A stretch of DNA of 64,000 bases from Arbacia lixula (Eukaryota > Echinodermata > Echinoidea > Arbacioida > Arbaciidae). The stretch covers positions 11,329,067 through 11,393,066 of the forward strand of contig OZ022588.1 in the NCBI GenBank assembly GCA_963669155.1, read 5' to 3'. The notes under the pieces were generated by a model. It saw only the letters and a program-made list of their open reading frames with translations, had not been told where the DNA came from and did not search any database. How positions within the stretch are numbered: position 1 is the first letter of the stretch; every line of letters begins with the position of its first letter. Positions 1-14,200 of the stretch are shown here, one piece after another. Both the position numbers and the translations under genes were made by a program.

Positions 1-136
1 GTGGTGCAGTCCAGCATTAGGAGTTTTGCCAAATAAAGTTCTCGATGCTGTGGGATTTGTATGTTTTAGTGGTGCTGAAATTGCTTGATCGGCATTCTAA
101 AGGATTAATGTGATGTGGCTTCTTTCCCCTGTGCAG

Positions 137-208
137 TCATTGGCCGAGGAGGACAGCAGATCACGGCGCTGCAAGCTGAGTCAGGCTGCAACATCCAAAT
201 AGCCCCAG
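137..208 (+). CDS. FUBP1: FUBP exon: KH1 first half
   Basis: The acceptor is a pyrimidine tract plus GTGCAG and the donor is GTATGA. The exon starts with 2 nt of a split codon. It encodes the KH1 GXXG loop (GRGG) and the [10 protein letters not shown] strand typical of FUBP KH1. Confidence 0.88.
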
Positions 209-3200
209 GTATGAAGCATACAGAATTGGTTCTAGTATTGCACATGGTAAAGTGTGCATCTATTATTGGTAGTACTAGAAGTAGTACTAGTAGTAACTGA
301 ACTTCTCTGTTCAGTACTTCATCACTTTTACTTGTACCACTTTGCAAGTAACCAGTACATGTAATACTACTACTTCTTTCCTTTTGACAGAAATATGCAA
401 AACTCTCTTTTATCATATCGTGATTCATGCAGTTCCTATATTATGTGCAAACTGCTGGCATGTAAAAAAATATGTGTTGATTAGCCCTTTGTGAGCCAAA
501 AAAAATAGTTGCTCTTTGGGATTGTGTATTACTTGCGAAACAAGCTAAAATGTACACATAGTGTACAAAGAGTTCTGAAAGTATTGATTGTAGTCCTCTG
601 CAAGATTCAATTCAGTTCAATTTGTTTATTTTCCACAACTTAACAATACAATCAATACAAGATATATCATGAAAATACAATTCAATGCAGTAAAGGAGGT
701 AATACAATTCAATGTGGAGGGAAGAACAAAGGCCATTGGCCTATCAAAGGTTCTTCCCTACAATCAATGCAGGGGTTAATTTTGTTTGCTATTGACCGGC
801 TTTGTGTGTTGCGTTTCAGATAGCGGATCAGCTCCTACTCGACAAGTTACCCTCACTGGAACCCCAGAGGCTGTTGCGTAAGTATTATGGATGCTAGATA
901 TTGAGATTAGTTTGTGTTGTATAGGAAGGTTTCAAGGGAGAGAATATTATTGGAGAGGAGGTCTGCAGTTACTTCATGTAAGTTGGGATGTATGTTGTCG
1001 AAATGCTCATTTAGTCATGGAGACCCATTCTTCATTCATTTTCAAATGTAGTAGACAAGGATGTGGAGCATAGTTTCCTATTTACAGCAGGACTGGAGAA
1101 TGTTCACTTCAGTGAACTGAAATTTGCTCAATACAATGGTTTTTTTTATTCTGTGAGGAGAGTTACATTTGAGCAATTTCTGTGGGCATCAAACTTTCTA
1201 CTTTTTCCATGTATAATATCTGAATGCCCAAGGGTTGTTTCCCAAGAAGAAACGGTTAATTGCAAGTGGCAGTAATCGTTACATTTAAGTCTAATAGATA
1301 CACCAGCATAACTTACGTTGGCTCTCTGGTTTCTTGCAGGCATGCCAAGACATTGATTGACGAAATCGTGTCCAAGGCCAATCAGAACGAGTCTGAGGGA
1401 AACTTCACTTGTGAGATGATCATCCCGTCAACCAAAGTTGGACTCGTGATCGGTAAAGGTGGCGAAACGATCAGGCAGTTGCAGGTAAGTAACAGGTTTT
1501 ATGACCTCGACCATCGCATAGTAAATGCCATCTCAAAGCATTCTTTCAAAATTGTGCTTGTTTGCTGATTTTATTCATGCCAGATCTTACAAAGAGATCC
1601 CTTATGGACATTACATGATAGAAATTATTACAAAACTATGTTCGGAACGCAAAGGAAGATATTTTCTTTCATTTTTCCCGAAAGGTATGTCGAGCTATGA
1701 CTGAGATTTCATACTCGTTACTGTACACAGCTGATAATTGCCAAGCTTCATGATTTGTGTTTAACTCTATAATGTGCCATGTGTGTATTACTTCAACAGT
1801 AATGCAGACAAATCCCATAGAGAGGCATTTTGCCTGACACACAAAGGGTTAAGAGACTCATGAAGTGTTCCAGCAGAGAGGTCACTCTGCATTAAGTCCA
1901 TGACCTTAATTCCGAGTTTGTTTCTGTCTCTGTTCTTAGGAGCAAGCTGGTGTCAGGATGGTGATGATCCAAGATGGGCCTGGAAACATTGGTGTTGACA
2001 AGCCCCTGAGAATCACTGGCGATCCAAGCAAAGTGGAGGTAAGTCATACTAGTCAATCATGAATGAGCATTGTGAGGGTTTTGAAGTGTCCTGCATGCAT
2101 GCATTCCTATGGAAAGAACCAACTCTATATGAGTTGTGTTCTTCATGCCAACCTGGTTTTGAATGCGCTCTGACCATTTTTATGCCTCCGCCACGAAGTG
2201 GCCGGAGGCATCATGTTTTCGGGTTGTCCATACGTCCCAAATCCGTTTAGGCAATATCTTGAGAACCGTGAACCAGATTTGCTTCAAACTTGGTACCTGC
2301 TTGTATTGCATAAAACCAATGAAGTGTGTAAATTGGGGTCAAATCTGAGGCCAAAGGTCAATGAACTTTGTGAAAAATTGCCCCAAATTGACCCTTTTCA
2401 CATTAAATCCAAATCCAAGGATACAATTCTCATCAAATATGGTACAAAGATGGATCAGTACTTGGAGGTAGACCGGTGACATTTTGGGTAAAATTCCAAA
2501 GGTCAATGGACTTTGTGAAAAATTACACAAATTTGACCTTTTTCACAAATCCAAGTTCAAGGATGCAGTTCTCATTAAACATGGTACAAAGATGGATCAC
2601 TACTTGAGACTAATGTGTTGTGAATTTGAAATTACGCAACGAAGGAAGTTGAGTGTAGTACCTTTGAATGGGTTTGTAAACATTTCTTTGGATGGGTTTG
2701 TAAACATTTCTATGAATATTTATTTTTGTTTCAGAATGCCAAACGCCTGATCACCGAGGTGATGGAGAACGCCAGGAGTAACGCAGGTGGAGGAGTAAGT
2801 ACAAAGCTCTTAATTGAAGTAAATACTCTGCAAGTTTTGATGTGCTGATGTGAGTTTGGCTAGGTAACCTGCATACAGGGACAATTGTGATAATAAGGAA
2901 TGCACAGTTATGTTATTACTGTGTTTTGTGGGTTTTATCTCAGTTTGAATTGGTGTCTTACCATGTAGATAAAAAATTTTAGTGGGACTTTTTATGCCTA
3001 AGCCACAAAGCGGCCGGAGGCATTATGTTTTCGGGTTGTTGGTACGTCCGTCCGTCCCGAAACCGTGTAGGCAATATCTTGAGAACCGTTAACCAGATTT
3101 TCTTCAAACTTGGTACATATGCGTATTGCATGAAACTAATGAAGTGTCTGAAATTTGGGTCAAATCTGATGGAGTTCAAAGGTCGATGAACTTTGTGAAA

Positions 3201-6200
3201 AATTGCCCCAAATTGACCTTCACATTAAATGCATATTGCCAAACTTGGCTAAACATGGAAAAACAGAAAATAATGTTTTCATTTCACATAGGAATTCAAT
3301 GGTACATTGCCCATCAAACATACAGATTTTCTGAGAATAAATCTAAATAGAGCTAGCAAAGAGGCGAAGGCATATTTATCAACTGCGTGGCAGTCGAATT
3401 GCTCTTTTTTTTTTTTTTTTAAGGAGTTATAACCACTAAAAGTTATGCATGCGTTGGCGAAACACCACTTTCTTATTAATGCCTCCTAAAACTAGATATA
3501 CTTTTTTGATTTTATGATATCTGCCATGCCACAATGAAACTCGTACCATGATCAGACCTTAATTTGATTAAAATAGCATTTGTGTAAACACTGTCAAATT
3601 AGGTTAAACCGCACACATTTCCAATGATGTGTTTTGTGCTTCATACTTATGTTTCTTCCTCTTTTTTTTTCTTCCACAGGACAATTTTTACAACAACCGA
3701 GAACCTGGCGAGGTAAGTGGTACTTTACTCTAAGAAAATGTGAATTGCATGTTTGGCAGAAAATATATTCTGTGCATTGTTAGTGTAAATAGATACAAAA
3801 CAAATAAGGCCAGGCCGTTTCATGTCTATTTTACACATAGGGTGGGGGATTATGAGTTCCATAGTTGTTTTGTTCATGATTAAAAACTATATTAGATTTG
3901 ATTAATTTCAATTCTTTTATCCTGTATTTCACATTATAGTTTGAAAGTCATTATTTCAAGCATAAATCTTTTTGATGACCTGATCTTGAAGTTGGTGATA
4001 TAGTATTTAAAAAATGAGAAGTGTAAGAATTAAGTTTGTGTTTGCATTAAGATTGTCATACACATTGGGCTAGGTGTTGAGATTGTTGTTTTCATTTATT
4101 GTGTTTTGCAGGAGGTAGTGGTTCCTCGTCATGCTGTCGGCATGGTGATCGGGCGCGGGGGAGAGATGATCAAGAGAATCCAGGATCAGACCAATGCCCG
4201 GGTCCAGTTCAAACCAGGTTCGGCACTTGCCCTCGTTAATTTCACTTAAAGATGTGTGTGCAATTGTGGACATTTTGGAGCAGTCATACACACAAATATG
4301 AAGAAAAAAAAAACTTCAGTAGAAAAGTTGTAATGCAATGTCATGTAATTAAATGTAGTAAGTGTTAAGGAAACTAATTACTAATGGTTCAATCTTGTGT
4401 TTGATATAAAAAAAAAAAATGGTAAAGAAAACACTCAAAAGTACTCAAGTAGAAACTGCACATCATTTGATCACAAAAGAATGCAACCCATGTAATATTC
4501 AGTCACATATCACTTGGTAAATATTGGAATAGAATTCAGTTACAGTTAGACAGCTAATGAGATTGTGGAGAAAATTTTATCTGTATATTTACAACAAGTT
4601 TCTTTTGTTCTAATTATTGACGTGCAGGTGACCGTAATGCTTCACAGCGCATTGCTCAGATCTGTGGGTCCCCAGAGAGCGTCAAGAGTGCAGTCAGTAT
4701 GGTGAACGAGCTGGTGCTCAACGCTAGGGTAAGGATTGGAGAGAAGCGTAAAACTTTGGACTCCAAAACTCACTCGAGTTTCGACTCGTCGCATTGCCTG
4801 CCTTTTTTGTGCCTTTTTTGAGCGTTTTTTTTTTTTCCTTCAAATTTTTGTTAAAACGAGACTTCATTGCGCCAAACGAATGTGAAATTCGTTTCTAGTG
4901 GATAATTTTACATAGATGAGTGGGAACTTATTTTTCTAATTTAGTAACCCTTTGAAGGGAATATATTGTACTGGGAAGTCAAAAAAACTTCAAAAGCTTG
5001 ATTGAGAGTAATCTTGCCAATGGTCTTAAATTCATGTATTGTCCATTTTAGAAACTTGCTGAAAGTTATTTGACTTCAAATTGTCCACATTTGGAGTAAT
5101 AATTGATTAAATCACAAATCCTCAAAATGTTCAGCTCGAACATTTTAATTTAATTTAATTCAATCACTAATTACTCCAAATGTGGATCATTTGAGGGCAA
5201 ATAACTTTCAGCAAGCTTCTAAATTGAACGAATCATTAATTTAAATTGGCAAGAACATTGCTCACGGTCACCCGTTTGAAGACTTCTTGTCTTTCCAGTG
5301 CAGTACATGCCCTTTAAGAGGTTCCTTGGAGAGTGTTCAGACTGCCATGGGGTAGCAGCATCATGCTAGAGCCCTGCATCTAACTGTTCTTTGTGGGTGC
5401 AGGGTGTATTCTTGATGCCACATCAACGCCAGCCAGAATTCTCTTGTCCATGCCTTCATTAGACACATGTGGTGTTGGCTGGCAGAGTTTTGGCCACATT
5501 TCACCTTGTCGAATTATGATTATTGCCACGATGCATCCCATTCTCATCAAATGCGTTCATAGAGGAAATGAACGAGTGTCCAACATTTCCTGTTTAACTA
5601 AGCAATGTGCACTCAATTTCCGCTATTGGCAATATGGCAAACATTACCTGGATGCAGGCTTCATGGGATGAACGAAATGTAATATGGTATGGCTTTTTAG
5701 ACGAGTTTTTTTTAGAAAATATGTGCATATATATATATATTAGAACATTTCCATTTGTGTGATGGTATAATCATGTGTGTGATGTCCCACATTTCAGATG
5801 ATGAGAATTGTAGAATATATACAGAAAGTGTCCTGTAGCCTTTGAATATGTGTTTGTGACTGAATTTTCCTCTTTCAAACACCAGGACATTGGCATGGAC
5901 GGAGGCCCAGGTGGCGGCATGGGAGGCCCCGGTGGGCCCTGGATGGGCGGCGGCCGAGGCAGGGGACGTGGCAGGGGCGGACCGCCTTTCGGCCGTGGTG
6001 GCGGCCGTCCAGGAGACTTTGGGGGCTCTGGTGGCATGGGGGGCGGAGGAGGAAGTAGTGGAGGTGTAGAGCACGTGGTGCCAGCTAACAAGTGTGGCCT
6101 GGTCATCGGCAGAGGTACAGTACTTAACGTGTGTGTGTGTAGATGTAGTCAAGGCCTTTGTTTTTGAGATTATTTTAAAATGATTAAAATGAATATAGCA

Positions 6201-9200
6201 TACAAAGCCATATCAGGCTGAACAGTGGAAAGTCTTCTTTCTGATGTGTTCCCTATTTTTTATAAAATTTTGTATTTTATCGCTGTACTGTTGCTAGGTT
6301 GTTGAGGCTTAAATGTGAGATATTTATTTTGGAATGCAATGAATACTTCTTGATTTTTTGTCACATGCACTAATTGTATTTGATGTTTTGTTCTCCCTTG
6401 CCTTATTTTTTTTTGCTCGACATTGTCATACAATCATGGTATGTGATATCCTATGAACACAAACTTGGGATTGAAAATGTCAAACGCCCTTAAAAAAAAA
6501 AAAAAAAAAAAAAACGTGGTATGCCTTGCACATGATGCGTGTGGCTTTGTCATCAACCTGTTGGGCCATCGTAGGCGGAGAGAACATCCGAGGCATCATC
6601 TCGCGCTCTGGAGCTCATGTAGAGATCAGCCACGGCCAGCACCCACCAGGCCACAAGGTCTTCCACATCACAGGAGACCCAGAGCAGATTGAGTATGCCA
6701 GGTCCCTCGTCGATGAGAAAGTCAATGGGGTGAGTTCACATGTAATCTCTTAAAACTCCTATCCCATTTATTTCTCTGTCACCAAAGAAATAAACTGGCT
6801 TTTCATGTTTACAATCAAAATTCTGTACCTTTGTATAGGAGTAGTCCATATCAGGTTATTGTCGAAAATAGTTCCAAATTTTGAATTTAATTTGATTTCT
6901 CGATGTTGTGTAATGCCCCCATTACACTGGAGTAAGTTCTCGCTACGTCCTTGAAATTCCGAAAAAAATGGAAGGGACGTAGTGATAACTTCCTTGTTTT
7001 CGAAAAATATGAAATCGTCCCGAGCATGTTACGTCTGCGCTACGTCCTTGATACGTTCATTGCAAAAATGTTAAAGTTTTTCTTTAACTTGCTCTCATTT
7101 CTTTATTTCTGCATCATTTGTGATCAAACTTGTACAAATGATCCTTGGTAATACCACATGTATCTCTTGAGGCTGATGGGGTCAAAAGGTCAAATGATAT
7201 AAGGCCATGTGCATCTCAAAACTTTTCTCAAAGTTTTCGTTTGACTTGTTTTCATTTCTTTATTTCTGCATTAATTGTGATCACACTTGGTACAAATGAT
7301 CCTTGGGTAATTGTGTAACAATTTATATGATGACACCACTTTGGCACTCTAGTGGATTTGCTATTCCTTCTTATTCTGACTCTGAACCCATCTCACCGTC
7401 TTTGTACAGAGTCCATGGACGGATGGCCCAGACTCTCCAGCAGAACCTGGCTTCTGGAAGGTAATTTATAATTTTGTGTCTCATTTAGAAGTACTAAAAA
7501 GATACAGGTGATATAAGTTTCACGGCGTATTTACTTTTCTGTGATTTCTCTAATGGGGTGTATGTACCAGAAGTTTTATTGGACAAGGCATATTGCTATC
7601 TACTTTGCTTCAATTCAATTTTATGCTGTGGAATGGTTCCAACATCTTATTCAGTAGTTCAAACATGTTTTATAACAGATGGATTGTTTTGGTTATCTCC
7701 AAACTTGTGTGCTGAAAAACAGTATTTTTACATGGAAATGATGTATGCTTTTCAGTTGATTCTTTGCCCAGAGAGAGATGCAAATCTGTACATTATTTGG
7801 TTTGCCTTGCCACAGGGACCGGGGCCTGGAGGACAAGGACCTGGCGGTCCAGGTGGCCCAGGAGGGCCCGGAGGTGGACCAGGGGGCCCACCAGGGCATA
7901 GGGGAGGAGGATTTGGTGGACCCTCGGGGTAAGTGCCCACAGAACGTACATTTATCAACTCAACAAGCCAAAAATTTGAAAATGTGATTCAAGCTGATAT
8001 TTCTAATTGATCATGTTTTGTTTGTGGTTAGCCTTGCTACTTTGAAATGTGTATGAACCAGCATCATGTATCTGGGTGTTCAAAACATGGCATCACAGAA
8101 TTTCATATTGAAACATGTATAAACTGTGATTCGAACTCTTAACAAGTTACTCAACACACATCCAGAATAACGTGTGTGGCTGAACTACTAATGAATGTGT
8201 ACATATCATTTTCAAGTAGTTAGTGTATATATGTAGCATATTGACATTGTCTAAAGAGTTTCTTCTGGTGATAATCCAGTTATTCTTTTATGAATATACT
8301 GAAAAAGAGAAGAGTTGAGAAGGAAGAAGTAAATAAAGAGGTGTAGAAGAGAGCTCTTGGGCAAAATTGTCAACCATACTTTTTGTGTGTGTGTGTGTTT
8401 TACAGAGGTCCTCAGCAAGCTCCGGTGCAGGGCTACAATGGGCAACAAAACTGGAATGCTTACAACCAGTGGCAGCAACCACAGGTACGGTCCTAGTGTC
8501 AACCATCAGTGCAAAGTTATTCCCCATCCCAATCCACAAAGCCAGTCGGTTTTAAATGCAATCGCTCCAATCATGCATATTCCCCATTAGTGATGTGATT
8601 CCTACAGTGGAGCTTCCCACCCAACTTATTTATTGCAGTCGATCACTGTACTAATGCGTGAAGTTGACAAAAAAATTTTGATATTGAATGAAATTGCTTA
8701 TTGCCTATGTATTTTTGATGAATTTGTTCTTCCAACTGACACATTGGTTGATTCGACTGGTCATGAGCCCTAGAACTTTCAAAAACTATTTCTGAGGCTC
8801 ATTAACATAAAAATGTGTATCTGTTATCATAACTTGGCTCTACAGAATATCACTAGATAACGTTTTCCCAACTCACTGAGTGGCAATAATGCAACATAAA
8901 TCTAAGTTCATTTTTGGAATTACCCTTGTGACTGTCTTTGCCTGTACAGCAGCCACAGCAGCAGCCTCAGCAGGCCCAGCAGGCTCCCGATACGTCTGCC
9001 TACCCTGACTCCAACCCCTACGCTGCCTACTACCAGCAGTATTACCAGCAGGCTGCAGCCCAGCAGCAGCAGCCTGGGGCCGCGCAGACCGCAGCGGCCA
9101 GCCAGCCGGCCAGCACCGTGCAGACCACCCCTAGCACCTCGGCACCCCAGTCCTCCGATGCACAGCAGGGCCAAGGTAAGCAGCCCTCCCCGGCACGTCT

Positions 9201-11200
9201 CACTCTCTCTCATGTGATTGTGCCTCCTTCCTATCCTTCCTCTTTACCTATGTGCCTGGGGGGTGTTTCACCAAGCTGTGAACGCCTTTACGCACGACTG
9301 GTGACCCTTTCTTGAGCTAAATCAGATTCTCAATGATATTGATTCCCGTCAGCTGAAGTTCAAATCTGATGTTCTGTATGTTAACATGTGTCTGAATTCA
9401 AAGTTCCTGATTTGTCAAAGTTGATTAAGATTGTTGGAAATTATCTCTCACCGTGTTAAAACAGGGACAGGGGCAGGGACAAAATCTTATTTGGCACAAG
9501 AAAGGGTCACCAGTCATGCGTAAAGTAGTTCTTAGCGTATGAACAGCTTTGTGAAACACCCCCTTGGGGTGATATTCTGAAAGAAAACTGAAGTCCAAAA
9601 CAGTCTTAGATAGCTTGGTTGCAATCCAGGAAAAATGACTGCAATTAAAAAGCAATTAAAAGCCAATACGCCAATTGGCCAACCACCGTTGTGGATCGTA
9701 GGGGACTTCAGTCGAAACTAAGTTAGTTTGCAGAATACCTCCCCTGTATGATTGATTCCTCCTGCCTCCACTTACTTGTACCATTTCTCCTGCTTCCCAT
9801 TGGCTGTTTTACTATTTCTGCTGCCTCTAAATTGCTTGTGATATGGTTTATCCCGCAAGGTGCCGTCTCCCCATAATTGTGCTCTCCTGTGCATTGAAGC
9901 AAGTATTTCTGGCCCTGGCTCATCATGTATTGGCCTATGTTGAAGGCTGTATTTAATATTTTTATCAGTTACTATCTAGCCAAGACCAAAGTGTTGCTGG
10001 TAGCTCTGTTGTGTGGAAAGCTGTGTATGCTCCCTCGCCCCTTTCTAACAGTGTGCTCCATTTCTCTGCTTATATATTCTGTCCTATCCACCAATTACTC
10101 TCACTCTCTCTTGCTCACTCTTATGTGATCCTCTTCCAAGTTGCATCAAATGCTCCTTGCGTTGTCTGTCAATATGCCAAGAGACTTGGTTGGGTCATGC
10201 TTTGCTCACATCCTTCGTCCGCTTTCAGGTTCCGCAATTTCTCCTAACAATTTCTTTCTCCTTTTTTTCTCTCTCCACTCTTTCACTCATTCTCTCTCTC
10301 TCTCTTTGTATTCCTCTGCAACAAAGTTGCCGGATGGCATTATTTGTTGTTCTCTGTCTCTCTTTGTCTCTCTATCTCACACACATGCTAACTCTCCTGT
10401 AAAGTACATGTAGCATCAAAGGCTCCTGTGTTGCAATCTGATGCTGTCTAGGATTGGACATGACATTTTGGAATGCCATTTCTAAATGCTTGAAATTCCA
10501 CTTTCATTTTGCAATTTGAACCGTCCACTTGACTGTCTTACTTCCACATGTGTACAAGCTTCAGCCAACAACAGCAGAAATCAACATGCTTGCAGGAAAA
10601 GCAAGATTGGTGATGGTGGTAGATTTGAGTGTGAATATGCATCACATTTGAGCCCTGTTTTCTTTTACTCCGTGATCTCAGGGTATAGAATAGGTGCCAA
10701 AGCAATGTCAGGATTCGCTAACACTACTCCAATCTAAATGAGTAGAGTTTGATAGTAGACCTGCCAACAGTTTTTCCAGATTTACTTTCACATTGTCCCT
10801 CATCAAGGCTTATTCAGCATGACCAAGGGAGGAAATATAGACCACGTTTACGAGGCTGCTGAGTTGTATGTAATAATTCAAGTAGCAAGACTCACAAAAG
10901 TTCTTTGTGGGCAAATCCTGTAATCTTTCTGCCACAAATCAGACTGCACTGTGTGATGGATTGTTTATACTCACATAACACAACTCACCAACTCCTCATT
11001 TCTCATCATTGTCCAACTGTCTGGTCATGAGTGAAGATGCTGTCTCATTCACCTTTATGTTTTTCAATACAGGCATGCTTCTGTTTATATGTTCTTTTTG
11101 TAATACTATACTGTGTAAGATAACATTGGGTAAGGGTTGGGGAGGATGGTGATACATGTAGGTACAGTATATTAGTTTGGGATTAAAAGAACTAGTCATT

Positions 11201-11237
<37 letters not shown>

Positions 11238-14200
11238 GATCCGTTCATTTCCAAGAGAAAGAGAGAGGCAACTAAAAGCACAAGCAGGCTGCAACAACAC
11301 GAGGTTCTTTAACCAAAAAAGGGACATTTCGGACCACTCTGGCATAAATCTCATTACAAACTCTTTTTCTCGCTCTGTTTTTATTTGTTAAAAACCAGCC
11401 AATAGCCAAGCCGGTAACCCAGAGTTGCTTCGCCAGTGGGCCGAATACTACCGAGCACAAGGTATCCAGCACTAGGCCTCTAGTCCTTGTGCTGCTCTTA
11501 GTAGTCTGATTCACATGCTACACTCACTCCGCATTGGAAACGGTTTCATCGAGTCGACCGCAATACCCCACTCAAAATTCAAGTTTTTATCGACTAGCAG
11601 CCTTTTTGGTTTCACACAAATTGAAGGAGCCATTTTACAGAATTGTACTCCCATTTATGTTCCTATATAAGAAACAAAAATGATATTTCCTTTCAAAATT
11701 GTTATAAAAAGGGAACATGGTAATTTCTTTTTGTACTTTTGTTTCACTCATTAGCTTAAGAATCAACCCATCCCTGTGTGCTATTTTGCTTTTTCAATGA
11801 AAGTTGTTTTCATGCTTCCTCCAGAGGTTATCAGCTGTGATGTCAGACCTACAAGGAGCAGTGCAGGACTTAGGTCTAATGTCTACATTTTCCTCCTTAT
11901 CTTAACTCACAGAAGCAATACAGCTAAGGGACGTAGCCACACATTTGTTGCTCAGCTTTGACCAAGTCTGAGAGTTGGGTTTAATTATGTTTTGAAGTCC
12001 TGTTTGCAGTTTCAAATTAATACTTTTCCAGGAATCAAGGAATTTCTTTTTATAATGTTATCTTTTGCTTTGTTCGTCTCTTTTGAAATTAACCAAGCTG
12101 TATAATACCAAGACAGATTTTCACTCTTACTCACAACATATACTAATGAAAACGGAGCTATTTTTTGTACTCGCTGAAAGATGTAAAAATATATTTGGGC
12201 ACATTTATATGCCATGAATTGGCTGTAGGCATAATTTTTCTAAAATTTTCAACTGATTTCCTCTGAATTTAGTATAAACCTTTCTTTATCAATTGTTGTC
12301 TCCCCCCCCCCCCCCCTTTCCCTACTCTTTCTCTGTTCTGCCCATCTTTTTGTATACCCTTGCTTTTCTGCTTCGTCCCCCACATTACTTCGCCCCTCTA
12401 TGCTCTCATTCTCGCTTTACTAACTACCTTTCATGTCTCTTCTTTCATTCGTGCAACCTCTCTTTACCGTCCTTATTTTCACTCACCCCGTATTATCCTC
12501 GGCTCTCCTCTCGCCTTACCCATGTTTTCCCTTCTACCCCTCCTGCTCTCGCTGAACCTGCTCTTTGCTTCCCTTGTTTCCTCTTGTCACCTCCACCCCT
12601 CGCACTCTCTTTCCTCTCATCCCTCTCTTCCCTCCCCTTGTCCCTCCCCTGTTCAAATATCCCTACTTTCTCTCTCTTCCCTCTCCTCTCTCTTCCCTCT
12701 CCTCTCTCTTCATACTTCTCTTCCTCTTCTCTTCCCTCCCTTCACCACTCTCTCCACCCCTCTCCCTTCACCCCTCCTTCACTCCCTCCTTCCCTTCACC
12801 CCTCTCCCTTCACCCCTCCCTTCACTCCCTCCTTCCCTTCCTTCCCCTGCCTCTGCCCACAGGTGCAGGTCAGCAGCAGGACTACTCCCAGCAGTGGATC
12901 GAGTACTTCCAGCAGCAAGCCATGTACCTCAACAACCAACAGGGACAGACACCCGCCCAGGTAAGTGCTCAGCAGCAATGCTAACATTCTCCTATGTAAA
13001 ACTTCTCAAATTACTTCAAAATGTTTACTTTTAAATCGTATTTTCACTTTATGGTGCCATATTAGGTTTCTCATTTTGAGAATTAATTGCTGAAGAGATT
13101 TTCAGACTGTGTATTAGTGTTACATGAGTATGTAATGATAAAATTATCCCCAGGGCTCAGTCTTTTTTATAATTCTGAGAATATGCAGTTTTATCGTAAA
13201 AATTGAGATGTGGGGAAAGTACAGGGGAGATCTGTATCTAGGTATGTTTTGTTATATTTTTGTATGTGTAAGATTATCTTGGAGTTGCTTGTTTTTTTCT
13301 TGCTTGATAGTTTCTAGGTTGTTGATGTTAACATTGGGGAAGGGGGGATTTTTTTTTTTTCTCTCGTTTTAAGATTGGAAATGCTAAATTGAAAATGTGT
13401 TTGGTAATGTGACTTCAGTGCAGAATAATTGAGAATATGTATATGAAGAGTAGGGGAGAGGAAATGAGAAGGGGAGAAAGAGGGTGAGATTGCATGTTGA
13501 TGTTTATCATGTGTATGTTTGTGTGTGTGCATATGAGAGATAGAGAAAGAACATTGGATGTGCTTGTTACAGATTTATGACTAGTAGACAACATATTTAT
13601 ATCAAATTGCTCTTCTGTCACTCTCCATTCCCCTATTCTATTTTATCTTTTAAGATTTTTTGTCACAAAGATGATAAATGTTTGCAAAAGCTGTGTTGCT
13701 TATTCTTTGTGACATATCTTTTTTTTTTCAATTTCTTAAATATTTTTCAAGTGACTTCTGATTAGATGACTGACTTTCTTTTGACCGTTTTGTGAAAATG
13801 ATCGTATTCCTTTGATGACGACGGGATAATATTTCTGCTGATTTGCACATTGCGCTAGATGTTCTTTTGTATGTCTCCCCCACTAAGTAACCAGAGCCGT
13901 ATCATTTCATTCCCTCTGTATATCATGACATGTCAATAAGCCTTCTCATGTTATACCACTCCCGAGACTTGCTGTTTCATTGATTTTTACATGCCTGTGA
14001 GTTATGTTCATGCTTCCTAAGGCAGTAACACCATTGATACACTGCCGCGGTGAGAACTTGCTATTTGAAACTGGCCGAGATTCTTTTTCAGGCATAAAAG
14101 TGGGACATTTTCTTCCCTCACACAACAAAGGTAAGAAAAGACCCTCGTGTAATAATGTTATTATTATCTTGATGAAATCGTAAAACAATTTTAATGGTTT

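Noticed and set aside
7558..7932. 124-codon open frame ending in Gly/Pro repeats
   Set aside because: Only its 3' part (7816-7928) is a FUBP exon; the upstream part is intron.
12293..13034. Three overlapping Ser/Pro/Leu-rich open frames of 139-224 codons
   Set aside because: Pure product of the C/T tract before the FUBP exon; frames disagree with the real exon phase except at its end.
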